Of a stretch of DNA of 64,000 nt, positions 44,449 through 52,308 are shown piece by piece; positions within the stretch are counted from its first letter, which is position 1, and each line of letters opens with the position of its first letter. A model generated the notes under the pieces. That model was not told the origin of the DNA. It did not search any database and saw only the letters and a list, made by a program, of their open reading frames with translations. A program made the translations under genes and the position numbers. The DNA is from Caldilineaceae bacterium. Lineage in GTDB: Bacteria > Chloroflexota > Anaerolineae > Caldilineales > Caldilineaceae. The stretch covers positions 1-64,000 of the forward strand of contig JAPKMW010000061.1 of assembly GCA_026645575.1 (NCBI GenBank). The letters run 5' to 3'.

Positions 44449-45795
44449 ATGGCTGTCACCTACACCACAGAGCAACTTGAACGGGTGGATGAACTGATCA
44501 AGCGCAATGACATTCGCTTTATCCGCCTCCAATTTTCCGATATTATGGGGGTGGCGAAACATGTCACCATCCCCATCAGCCACTGGGATGACGCCATTGA
44601 ACATGGCGTTTGGTTTGACGGCAGTTCGGTGGAAGGCTTTGCGCGCATCGCCGAAAGCGATATGTACCTGGCGCCGGATCTCAACACCTTTGCTGTCGTT
44701 CCCTGGGACATGGACTTGTCCACCGCGCGTGTGATCTGCGATGTCTACACGCCCGACGGCGACCCCTTTGCCGGCGACCCGCGTAATATCTTGAAGCGGC
44801 AGTTGCAACGCGCCGCCGACATGGGTTTCACCTACGAAGTTGGCCCGGAGCTAGAGTTTTTCCTCTTCAAACGTCATGCCGACGGATCGCTGCTACCGCT
44901 CGAACCGCATGACCATGCGGCCTACTTTGATGTCAGCACCGATCAAGCCAACAATGTACGCCGGCAAATGGTCGATGCCTTGCAGGCATTAGGCATTCGC
45001 GTCGAAGCCTCGCACCATGAAGTGGCCGTGGGGCAGAATGAGATCGACTTTGGCTATGGGCCAGCGCTCGCCACGGCTGATAACGCCATGACCTTCCGTG
45101 TGACGCTGAAAGCGGTGGCACAGAAAAATAATCTACACTGCACCTTTATGCCCAAGCCAATTGCCGGCATTGCTGGCTCTGGGATGCATGTCCATCAAAG
45201 CCTCTGGTCGATCAAAACACAAGACACCGCCATGTATGACCCGGACAATGAGTATGGCCTGAGCGAGACGGCGCAGCAATTCATTGCCGGACAGTTACTC
45301 CATGCACGCGCCCTGGCGCCGATCATAGCCCCACTGGTCAACAGCTATAAACGGCTAGTGCCAGGTTATGAAGCGCCAGTTTACATTTCGTGGGGGCGCA
45401 CCAACCGCAGCGCCTTGATTCGCATTCCGCGCATAACCCGTGGGCGATACAAGAGCACCCGTTGCGAATTACGCTGCCCCGACCCCAGCGCCAACCCCTA
45501 CCTGGCCTTTGCCGTGATGCTGGCCGCTGGATTGGATGGCATTGAAAAGCGTATGGCGCCGCCGCCACCAGCCGAAGAGGATCTCTACCATGTCGATGGC
45601 GTGCGCGCCGGTCTGGAGACCCTGCCGGGCGATTTGGGGCAAGCGCTTGAAGAATTACAAGCTGATGAGGTCATTCAAGCCGCTATGGGCCAACATGTCT
45701 ACGAACGCTATGTCGAAGCCAAAAGCCAGGAGTGGAACGAATACCGGCTCTATGTCAGCCAGTGGGAGTTGGATCGCTATTTGACGCGGTATTGA
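44449..45795 (+). CDS. Second glutamine synthetase family protein
   Basis: 448 residues, the length of alpha-type GSI. All core elements are present: RLQFSDIMGVAKHVTIP, WFDGSSVEGFARIAESDM, EVGPELEFFLFKRH, HHEVAVGQNEIDFGYG, FMPKPIAGIAGSGMHVHQSL, GYEAPVYISWGRTNRSALIR, CPDPSANPYLAFAVML. It keeps DLYHVD near the C-terminus. It shows clear divergence from the glnA 350 bases upstream, so it is not a recent duplicate. It may be a true synthetase or a gamma-glutamyl-ligase type enzyme. Own ribosome-binding site AGGAG. Confidence 0.9.
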   Translation: MAVTYTTEQLERVDELIKRNDIRFIRLQFSDIMGVAKHVTIPISHWDDAIEHGVWFDGSSVEGFARIAESDMYLAPDLNTFAVVPWDMDLSTARVICDVYTPDGDPFAGDPRNILKRQLQRAADMGFTYEVGPELEFFLFKRHADGSLLPLEPHDHAAYFDVSTDQANNVRRQMVDALQALGIRVEASHHEVAVGQNEIDFGYGPALATADNAMTFRVTLKAVAQKNNLHCTFMPKPIAGIAGSGMHVHQSLWSIKTQDTAMYDPDNEYGLSETAQQFIAGQLLHARALAPIIAPLVNSYKRLVPGYEAPVYISWGRTNRSALIRIPRITRGRYKSTRCELRCPDPSANPYLAFAVMLAAGLDGIEKRMAPPPPAEEDLYHVDGVRAGLETLPGDLGQALEELQADEVIQAAMGQHVYERYVEAKSQEWNEYRLYVSQWELDRYLTRY

Positions 45796-45870
45796 TAACG
45801 TGATTCGTGGCTTCGATGTGAGCCGTTGCCTATCAGGCGCAAACATTGCGTGAACTGTAACAAATCTTGT

Positions 45871-45936
45871 AGGGACTACGCAGGAGCAGAGAGACTTCAC
45901 CGGTTTCGTTGCGCTTGCGTAGTCCCTCTTTCTTTT
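45871..45936 (+). terminator. Terminator-like hairpin after the second glutamine synthetase
   Basis: AGGGACTACGCA (45871-45882) and TGCGTAGTCCCT (45916-45927) pair around a 33-base centre and are followed by CTTTCTTTT. Confidence 0.6.
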
Positions 45937-46219
45937 AGCTGGGTGCAGAGTGCTTGCACGATGACCGCTTGCAGCACGCCTTTCTCCATCACATCCCGGC
46001 TCACACAACACTGATAAGCAGGGATGATGATCCTCTCGTCGGTCATACTCAAGGTTGCGTGTTCATTCTTGAACATACGGTTAGCGCCGTTGTAGGGATG
46101 TAACAGCCCCTACATCACATAGGCAGTAGGGAAACGTTACGTAAGTTCAACCACACACGCATGACACAAAGCAGCGTATAGTAATGGCGCCAAGCAATGT
46201 CTAATCTGGAGGAGAGCCG
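45937..46219. other. Intergenic stretch upstream of the DUF3179 gene
   Basis: A short inverted motif GTAGGGATGTAACAGCCCCTAC lies near 46093-46115, and GGAGGAGA stands before ATG 46220. No coding region or convincing promoter pair could be placed. Confidence 0.4.
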
Positions 46220-47416
46220 ATGAAAATCAATAACGCGCTTTGCTGCATGCTGTCTTGTCTGATCCTGCTGGCCGGTTGTATTGTGCCGCCGAAGCCGCCG
46301 GTTGAAGCGGGTGCAGCCCCCGTCGATTCCGCTGGTCAGACTGCCGCTGGTTTACTGCCCAGCGCGCCGCCACCCTTTAGCACCTCCGGTTGGCAGACCG
46401 ATTTCACCAAACGCAGCATTGAATGGGCGGAAGTGCTTTCGGGCGGGCCTCCGAAAGATGGCATCCCCGCGGTGGACCACCCCACCTTTGAAAGCATCGA
46501 AGCCGCCGGTGAACGCTTGGCGGAACAGTCGCCGGTGCTTTTCTTCGCCCACGGCAACGTCGCCCGCGCCTATCCGCTGGAGATTCTCATTTGGCATGAG
46601 ATTGTCAACGATGAGGTGGATGGGCTGCCGGTGGCTGTGACCTTTTGTCCACTCTGCAATGCCAGCATTGTCTTTGACCGCCGGGTGGGCGAGCAGACCC
46701 TCGATTTTGGCACGACGGGCAAGCTGCGCAAGAGTGATCTGATCATGTATGACCGGCAAACCGAAAGTTGGTGGCAGCAAGCGCTGGGCGAAGCCATTGC
46801 CGGGGAATTCACCGGCACGCGACTGACCTTTCTCGCCAGTCAAGTGATGAGCTTTGGTGATTTTGCCACAGAATTTCCAGAAGGTGAAGTATTGGCGATT
46901 CCCACCGAGTTCAGTCGTTCGTATGGGCAAAATCCCTATATCGGCTATGACAGCACGGCGCGGCCTTTTCTGTATGATGGTGAACTGGATGCGCGGTTAC
47001 CGGCTACCGAACGGGTCGTCGGCATCAATTTGGGTGATGTGGTTAGAGCGTATGCCTTTGCGCACCTAGCCGAGCAAGGTGTTCTCAACGACACGCTTGC
47101 AGGTACACCAGTCGCTATCTTTTTTAAGGGTGGTGTGAGCAGCGCTTTGGATACCAGGCGCATTGACCAGGGGCGCGATGTCGGCAGCACCGTGGTCTTC
47201 AACCGGCGGCTTGACAATCAGGTGTTGACCTTTGCCACGCTGGAGAATGGAACCTTCAAAGATGTGGAAACGGGCAGCACTTGGAATTTTATCGGCGTAG
47301 CGCTGGACGGGCCGTTAGCTGGTAAGCAACTCACTCGGATCGTGGCCTTTGATCACTTCTGGTTTGCCTGGCACGCTTTCTTCCCGCAGACGGAACTCTT
47401 CACGTCTGCTGAGTAA
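46220..47416 (+). CDS. DUF3179 domain lipoprotein
   Basis: 398 residues. Signal peptide MKINNALCCMLSCLILLAGC ends in a lipobox (LLAGC). The mature part has the DUF3179 hallmarks: GGPPKDGIPAVDHPTFES, VARAYPLEILIWHEIVND, VAVTFCPLCNASIVFDRR, GTTGKLRKSDLIMYDRQTES, WWQQALGEAI and a C-terminal FWFAWHAFFPQT. The CPLC pair may bind a metal or act in redox chemistry; the family function is unknown. GGAGGAGAGCCG stands before the ATG. Confidence 0.9.
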   Translation: MKINNALCCMLSCLILLAGCIVPPKPPVEAGAAPVDSAGQTAAGLLPSAPPPFSTSGWQTDFTKRSIEWAEVLSGGPPKDGIPAVDHPTFESIEAAGERLAEQSPVLFFAHGNVARAYPLEILIWHEIVNDEVDGLPVAVTFCPLCNASIVFDRRVGEQTLDFGTTGKLRKSDLIMYDRQTESWWQQALGEAIAGEFTGTRLTFLASQVMSFGDFATEFPEGEVLAIPTEFSRSYGQNPYIGYDSTARPFLYDGELDARLPATERVVGINLGDVVRAYAFAHLAEQGVLNDTLAGTPVAIFFKGGVSSALDTRRIDQGRDVGSTVVFNRRLDNQVLTFATLENGTFKDVETGSTWNFIGVALDGPLAGKQLTRIVAFDHFWFAWHAFFPQTELFTSAE

Positions 47417-47461
47417 ATCAATCCCTTATGCTGTTCAACAAAGTGGCTGGTTAGACCCTTC

Positions 47462-47536
47462 GTAATCGACAACGACTTCACAGTCCGCTCCTGGCAAGTC
47501 ATGGACTTGCCAGGAGCGGACTGTGAAGTTGTTACT
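47462..47536. repeat. Perfect 25-bp palindrome, distantly like the TAGTTAC elements
   Basis: CTTCACAGTCCGCTCCTGGC... at 47476-47500 pairs with 47504-47528 around ATG. Outer ends GTAATCGACAACG and GAAGTTGTTAC resemble the GTAAC ends of the MITE-like family. It lies between convergent DUF3179 and rhodanese genes and may end both transcripts. Confidence 0.65.
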
Positions 47537-47553
47537 GGACGCCTCCAGCGCAC

Positions 47554-48486
47554 CTATTCAATTGGTTTCGCGGCGTCGTTGCCCCACTCTTCCCACGAAC
47601 CGTCATAATTGCGGACATTGGGGTAGCCGAGCAACTGGGTCAGGACAAACCAGGTATGGGCGCCACGCACGCCGGTTTGGCAGTAGGTGATAATCTCCTT
47701 GTCTTTGGCAAAGCCGGCTTTTTCATAGAGCGCCTGGAGCGCAGCGGCATCTCGAAAGACGCCGGTGTCGCCATTGACGGCTTGCACCCAATCGACATTG
47801 ATGGCCCCCGGAATGTGGCCGCCACGCGCGGCGCGTACATCGGTGCCGGCAAATTCCTCGGCGTTGCGGGCGTCACAGAGAACCACCGACGGGTCCTCTA
47901 ATTTGGCAAGCACATACTCGCTGGTCGTGCGGATGGCGGGGTCAGCTTCACCGGCGGTATAGGTGCTGGCCGGCAAGGCTGCCGGCGCTTCGGTACTCAG
48001 GGCATTGCCGTCCGCTGTCCACTTTTTCGTGCCGCCGTTGTAGACGCGGACATCGGCATGTTGATAATATTTGAGCGCCCAATAAGCACGCGCCGCCAAC
48101 AGGTTATTGTTGTTGTCATAAACCACCACCGTGTCATCCTTGTTGATGCCTAAGCGGCTCATGAGCGCACTGAGCGCCTCTTGGGTCAAAATCTGTCCAC
48201 GCGTCGAATCTTGGGGATTGGTCAGATCTTCCCCCAGATTGACATAGATGGCGTTGGGCAAATGACCGGCGTCATAATCTTCCCGGTTGCCACTGATGGC
48301 GACGATGCGCACTTTGGGATCAGCCAAATGCTCCTGTACCCAGGCGGTGTCAACCAGGGCCGCTGCGTTGGCATATTCGGTGATGGGCGCGCTGTTGGTC
48401 GTTGCCGGTGCGGCGACAGGCGCACAAGCCGCAAGCGCGGCGCCGAGCAAAATCAGGGTGATCAGGAAGAGTGAGCGAATTTTCAT
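47554..48486 (-). CDS. Secreted rhodanese-type sulfurtransferase (lipoprotein)
   Basis: 310 residues with two rhodanese domains. The signal peptide LFLITLILLGAALAAC has a lipobox, so it works outside the cytoplasmic membrane. The inactive first domain (residues 45-165) has REDYDAGHLPNAIYVNL; the second carries the active-site loop ITYCQTGVRGAHTWFVL with the persulfide Cys, and VRNYDGSWEEWGN at the end as in thiosulfate sulfurtransferases. Last gene of the leftward sulfur operon. It may prepare reduced sulfur for import by the YeeE/YedE protein. Confidence 0.9.
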   Translation of the reverse strand: MKIRSLFLITLILLGAALAACAPVAAPATTNSAPITEYANAAALVDTAWVQEHLADPKVRIVAISGNREDYDAGHLPNAIYVNLGEDLTNPQDSTRGQILTQEALSALMSRLGINKDDTVVVYDNNNNLLAARAYWALKYYQHADVRVYNGGTKKWTADGNALSTEAPAALPASTYTAGEADPAIRTTSEYVLAKLEDPSVVLCDARNAEEFAGTDVRAARGGHIPGAINVDWVQAVNGDTGVFRDAAALQALYEKAGFAKDKEIITYCQTGVRGAHTWFVLTQLLGYPNVRNYDGSWEEWGNDAAKPIE

Positions 48487-48511
48487 TAGGGTCTCCTTGT
48501 TAAGAAGCAGG

Positions 48512-48591
48512 GTAACTGCTCAGCTTGCGCGTCGCCGCGCCTAAAAGGCAACCGGTGACCGGCGACGCGCGGATAGGGGCTGAGTAGTTAC
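48512..48591. mobile_element. MITE-like palindromic element (TAGTTAC family)
   Basis: Ends GTAACTGCTCAGC and GGGGCTGAGTAGTTAC with GCGCGTCGCCG/CGGCGACGCGC inside. Between tusA-like and the lipoprotein sulfurtransferase genes. No flanking duplication visible. Confidence 0.65.
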
Positions 48592-48609
48592 GTTCGTTGG
48601 TTGATTGGG

Positions 48610-48837
48610 TTAGGCTTTCGTCAGGGTGATGCGCCATTCGGGAGAGCCAGTCTCCTCGATTTGTACTTGATAACCGAGGCGCGCCGCTTGGGTTGGGATG
48701 GTCTCCAAGGCGGGGGCATGGTCGAGAATCACTTCCAGACCAGCATCGGTGGCGGTCAGTTTCTTTAATGCTTGTACAGTCTTCATCATGGGATAGGGGC
48801 AAATCTCGCCCCGAACATCCAGTTGTTTCAATGCCAT
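48610..48837 (-). CDS. TusA/SirA-like sulfur carrier protein
   Basis: 75 residues, the family size. GEICPYPMMKTVQALKK holds the CPxP motif whose Cys carries persulfide sulfur; VILDHAPALETIPTQAARLG is the conserved second half. Accepts sulfur from the rhodanese or the YeeE importer and passes it to biosynthetic enzymes. AAGGAGG lies just upstream of ATG 48837. Paired with YeeE/YedE as in the TsuA-TsuB thiosulfate uptake systems. Confidence 0.92.
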   Translation of the reverse strand: MALKQLDVRGEICPYPMMKTVQALKKLTATDAGLEVILDHAPALETIPTQAARLGYQVQIEETGSPEWRITLTKA

Positions 48838-48866
48838 TGTGAGCCTCCTTTTTTGCCGTTTATGTT

Positions 48867-48917
48867 GCCCGCTCGTCGCCGGTCATGGACCGGCGACAAG
48901 CGGGCTAGATAGTTATG
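48867..48917. mobile_element. Palindromic element (TAGTTAC family), left end missing
   Basis: GCCCGCTCGTCGCCGGTC (48867-48884) pairs with GACCGGCGACAAGCGGGC (48888-48905) except for one base; right end GGGCTAGATAGTTATG. Between yeeE-like and tusA-like genes. Confidence 0.6.
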
Positions 48918-48922
48918 TACGC

Positions 48923-50185
48923 TCAATCAAGCCGTTGAATAATCTGCGTCCCGACCCAAGCGCCAACGGCTAAACAAAGCGCAAAGAGCCAGCCATTCAG
49001 CGCCAACGACGGAATGGCCGAAAAGAACGAGCCGATGGTGCAGCCCATGCCCAATGTTGCCCCGACGCCCATCAAGAGGCCGCCGGTTGACGCCTGGACA
49101 TAGCGACTGCGCTGCCGGGGCCGGCGGATTTTGAATTCAGCCGAGAAGAGCGCAGCAATAAAGGAACCCATTACCATGCCCCAGACCAGAAAGAACATGT
49201 GGTGTAAAAGGCCGCCGCTGCCGACTTCCAAGGCGCAGCCGGGCAACGTCGCCGCGCCGGCCAACTCCCCCGGCCCAACGCCCAGGCTAGTTGTCAGCCC
49301 GATTACCCAGCGCGAGAGTTCGCCGGTAAAGCCCCAGGGGTGGTCGGACAGAAAGAGCAGCGCATTCAAGCCGCCCAAGATCGCGCCGCCGATAACCGCC
49401 GGCCAGCCATGCACAAAGACCCGCCGCAGATCATCGCGCACGCGCGGCCAGAAGTCAGGATCGTCGCTGCTGGTAAAAGCCGGCTCCGGGATGACAATGC
49501 CTTCGCGACTTTCCCACCAGACCACCAGCAGATAGACGCCAACCAGCGTTGCCAGCGTCGCCAAAATTGCACCGCCATGCCCCAAATAGGCCGGCAACCA
49601 GATGCGCCCCCCATCGTTGATGCTGACTTCCCACCACCAATTCCAGGTGTAGGCGGTGAGTAACAAACCGATCAGGATGCCGCCAAAGCTCACCCAGGAG
49701 GCGACATAGCCTTCACCCATGCGATAGATACTGCCGGAGACACAGCCGCCGGCCACAACCATGCCAATGCCAAAGAGCAGCCCGCCCACGACCAGATGCC
49801 AGCCAATCGGCAACACATTGGCGTCGGGCGGCAGAAAGCCCAGCGTCGGATCGGGGATCTGTTTGCTCATCACCACCCCAAAGCCCAGCGTGGCGACGGC
49901 TAACCCGACCAGGACGCCTTTGAGGGTGCGCCCATGCCGCAGGAGGAAAATATCGCGAAAGGCGGCGGCAAAGCAGAAGCGGCTGCGTTGCAAGACAAAG
50001 CCAAAGGCCAGGCCAAAAACCCAAAACCGCCCCATTTCCGCGTCAATGGCCGCGGCGAACAGCAAGATCACAATGGCGACCACCGTCGCGACCAATCCCA
50101 TACGCACATTGGGTGTCAGCGCCTGTAACAGCGGCCAGGGTTGCGGACCGGCCAGCGCAGCTTGTGAAGTTGATTCGTTATTCAT
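48923..50185 (-). CDS. YeeE/YedE (TsuA-like) thiosulfate uptake membrane protein
   Basis: 420 residues with about ten membrane spans. The two repeated cores are RSRFCFAAAFRD with GIGMVVAGGCVSGSIYRMGE, and VGATLGMGCTIGSFFSAIP; these Cys-bearing loops relay thiosulfate or sulfide sulfur in the TsuA family. The extended length and the central soluble insert (DDPDFWPRVRDDLRRVF) are larger than the simplest members. Its ATG overlaps the stop of the cytoplasmic rhodanese gene by one base (TGATG), so they are coupled. Confidence 0.92.
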   Translation of the reverse strand: MNNESTSQAALAGPQPWPLLQALTPNVRMGLVATVVAIVILLFAAAIDAEMGRFWVFGLAFGFVLQRSRFCFAAAFRDIFLLRHGRTLKGVLVGLAVATLGFGVVMSKQIPDPTLGFLPPDANVLPIGWHLVVGGLLFGIGMVVAGGCVSGSIYRMGEGYVASWVSFGGILIGLLLTAYTWNWWWEVSINDGGRIWLPAYLGHGGAILATLATLVGVYLLVVWWESREGIVIPEPAFTSSDDPDFWPRVRDDLRRVFVHGWPAVIGGAILGGLNALLFLSDHPWGFTGELSRWVIGLTTSLGVGPGELAGAATLPGCALEVGSGGLLHHMFFLVWGMVMGSFIAALFSAEFKIRRPRQRSRYVQASTGGLLMGVGATLGMGCTIGSFFSAIPSLALNGWLFALCLAVGAWVGTQIIQRLD

Positions 50186-51048
50186 CAGGCTCCGTTTCCT
50201 TGTTCAATCGGCAGCCCCGGTTGTTGCGACCATTCCAACCACGAGCCGTCATAATTTCGTACACGAGGATAGCCCAGCGTCCGCAGCACCCAAAAGGTGT
50301 GGGCGGCGCGTACACCGGCGGCGCAATAGGTGACAATCTCTTTATCCGGCGTGATCCCGGCGGCGGTGAGCAGGGGCTGTAGGTGCGCCGCCGGTTGCAT
50401 GGCTGCCCAGCCCGTTGCCGGCGCTGCCGTGAACCAATCCCAGGAGCGGGCGCCAGGGAGATGACCGTCGCGATACTCTTTGGGCGAACGGGTGTCAACG
50501 AAGACCACCGCAGGATTGGCAAGCTGCGCTTGCACCCAAGCCAGATCGGCAACCACACTATCATCTGCAACGGGGACAAAGGTCGAGGGGCTGGGTTTGG
50601 GCAAGGCCGTTTCGGTCGGGTATGCTTCCTCTAGCCACTGATCCCAGCCGCCGTTGAGTAGCGCGCCCTGGGCAAAGCCAAAGCGCGCCAATGACCAGAG
50701 CAGCCGACTGGCCGGCAAGCCCCAGTTGTCGTCATAGGCGACCACGAATGACTGGGAGGTGAGGCCCCATACACGCATCAGTTCCTGAAAAGCCGGCAAG
50801 GGCAACAACATGGCTGGCGCACCGGGGCGATCCTGATTCAGGGCAGCCAGGTCGATATGCCGCGCTCCCGGCAGATGACCGGCGGCGTACGCGTCAGCGC
50901 TGCGCACATCGAACAAGCAGAGATTCGGCTCGTCCAGCCGCGCCGCCAGCCACGATGTACTAACCAGCGTAGTTGGTGGGGCAAAGTCGCGCTTATCGAC
51001 CTGAGGGCGCGCCTTGACCACGGGTGCGGATGAGATGATTACGCTCAA
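50185..51048 (-). CDS. Cytoplasmic thiosulfate sulfurtransferase (two rhodanese domains)
   Basis: 287 residues, no signal peptide. First domain VSTSWLAARLDEPNLCLFDV and AYAAGHLPGARHIDL; second domain DTRSPKEYRDGHLPGARSWD with the active loop VTYCAAGVRAAHTFWVL. Transfers thiosulfate sulfur to cyanide or thiol acceptors. TTG 51048 is the start: AAGGAG stands six bases before it and no ATG fits. First gene of a four-gene sulfur operon (rhodanese, YeeE/YedE, TusA, secreted rhodanese), preceded by a structured leader with a terminator. Confidence 0.92.
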   Translation of the reverse strand: MSVIISSAPVVKARPQVDKRDFAPPTTLVSTSWLAARLDEPNLCLFDVRSADAYAAGHLPGARHIDLAALNQDRPGAPAMLLPLPAFQELMRVWGLTSQSFVVAYDDNWGLPASRLLWSLARFGFAQGALLNGGWDQWLEEAYPTETALPKPSPSTFVPVADDSVVADLAWVQAQLANPAVVFVDTRSPKEYRDGHLPGARSWDWFTAAPATGWAAMQPAAHLQPLLTAAGITPDKEIVTYCAAGVRAAHTFWVLRTLGYPRVRNYDGSWLEWSQQPGLPIEQGNGA

Positions 51049-51069
51049 TACAAGCTCCTTTCCAAACTG

Positions 51070-51127
51070 GTAACTACTAAGCCTTTGCCCGCTCGCTGCT
51101 GCGAGCGGGCAAAGGCTTAGTAGTTAC
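51070..51127. mobile_element. MITE-like element, perfect 27-bp palindrome (TAGTTAC family)
   Basis: GTAACTACTAAGCCTTTGCC... at 51070-51096 pairs perfectly with 51101-51127 around TGCT. The cleanest copy of the family. It lies in the leader of the sulfur operon between the terminator and the ribosome-binding site. No flanking duplication. Confidence 0.85.
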
Positions 51128-51142
51128 AAAAAAGAAGGCAAC

Positions 51143-51380
51143 AAAAAAACGCCAACCGTGGTAACGGTGGCGTTTTGTCTGACCCTGCACGCAGCAGCGT
51201 ACAGGGTATCGTTGAAATCGCCCTTACCACCCCCGTTTCTGTGCGGAGGCTGGCAAGGAATTCATCGCAAGCTAGGCAAGGCCTATCGCTAGCGACGAAG
51301 GCTTACCCCTCCGCCGGCGACAGGTACAACAACAGATAATGGTATCAGTACAGTGGTGCAACAGCGCAGTTACTTTCATG
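51143..51380 (-). ncRNA. Structured leader or small RNA of the sulfur operon, with intrinsic terminator
   Basis: A promoter on the minus strand starts RNA near 51380. The RNA folds into a long arm (GGCGGAGG...CCTCCGC base with UUCGUCGC/GCGAUGAA above), a hairpin ACCCTGTACGC/GCGTGCAGGGT, and a terminator: AACGCCACCG/CGGTTGGCGTT followed by T7 (51143-51176). GTGGTAA in the second joining region is complementary to TTACCAC in the terminator, allowing an alternative pairing. No known riboswitch class was recognised. Confidence 0.6.
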
Positions 51381-51386
51381 TGCGTT

Positions 51387-51416
51387 ATCTTACCAAAGTC
51401 CGGCGCCCCTTGTCAA
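51387..51416 (-). promoter_or_regulatory. Promoter of the sulfur operon leader
   Basis: TTGACA at 51411-51416 and TAAGAT at 51387-51392 on the minus strand, 18 bases apart. Confidence 0.65.
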
Positions 51417-51515
51417 AGTTGGTCTTGCACAATCACAATAACATAAAACAGAAAAACGATCTGTCCCCCACCGGCGCCGTTGCTAAGGTCGGCGGCACTT
51501 TATCCGATGAGCCAC

Positions 51516-52163
51516 CTACCCCATCTCGGCCAGCAGTTCTTGCAGCACTTTGTTCGTCAAGATCCCTGTCCAGATGGTAAAAATCTTGCCCTCACGGTCG
51601 ATGAAGACAGTCGTGGGCATCCCCCGTACTTCGTACAGATTGCGCAGGGCGCCGTCGGTGTCACGTACAACCGGCAGCGTCATCTGGAACTCTTCGGCAA
51701 AGGGTTGAATCTGTTCCATGCTCTCCTGCACATTGATCGCCAGCACCACCAGGTCGGGGGTGGTTGCCGCCACGCGGACAATCTCCGGCATCTCTAGCCG
51801 ACAGGGACCGCACCAGGTCGCCCAGAAGTTCAGTAGCACCGGTTGACCGCGTAGATCCTGTAAACTGAGGTGGCGTCCATCGTCCAGGCGGAGTTGGAAG
51901 TTGGGGGGGATCCCGCCCGCTTCCAGGCGGCCCTCTTGGGCAGAATGATCAAGTTGCGCCGCCGGGTAACCCCGTCCCACTCCTGCCGGCAGGGCATCAA
52001 GGGTGATTGCATCTCCAGCGGTCGGCGCGGCGCTTGGGGCCAGTCCGGCGGAACAGGCGCCGGCGAACAGCAGCAACGCCACCAGCGTTGCAAGGATAAA
52101 GCGGTCAGAAAGCCGTCGTCCCATCCGGCGGGTTGGCTGGTCAAATCGGTAAAACCTTTGCAT
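51516..52163 (-). CDS. TlpA/ResA-like membrane-anchored thioredoxin
   Basis: 215 residues from ATG 52163. A single N-terminal anchor or lipoprotein signal (FILATLVALLLFAGACSAG, lipobox-like FAGAC) leads to a thioredoxin fold: LQDLRGQPVLLNFWATWCGP followed by CRLEMPEI, with WCGPC redox motif, then VVLAINVQESMEQIQPF and the cis-Pro region VRGMPTTVFIDREGKI. It should reduce disulfides outside the membrane. GGGAG is upstream; TTG 52190 or GTG 52169 are other possible starts. Separate from the sulfur operon but next to it. Confidence 0.87.
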   Translation of the reverse strand: MQRFYRFDQPTRRMGRRLSDRFILATLVALLLFAGACSAGLAPSAAPTAGDAITLDALPAGVGRGYPAAQLDHSAQEGRLEAGGIPPNFQLRLDDGRHLSLQDLRGQPVLLNFWATWCGPCRLEMPEIVRVAATTPDLVVLAINVQESMEQIQPFAEEFQMTLPVVRDTDGALRNLYEVRGMPTTVFIDREGKIFTIWTGILTNKVLQELLAEMG

Positions 52164-52308
52164 AAGCACCAAGGACTCCCTTCTTTTCAATCGTGATTCG
52201 TGTGGCGATAACCATTATCATTCCAACATACAGAATAAGCTTGAACCGGGCTGTAGACACACGGAGACACAGAGACACGAAACGCACCCTAGTCTACCAG
52301 CCTACCTG

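Noticed and set aside
51143..51380. Identity of the leader as a TPP, SAM, cobalamin, FMN, Moco, 6S or tmRNA
   Set aside because: None of the conserved core sequences of these RNAs could be placed on it by eye, so it is left unnamed.
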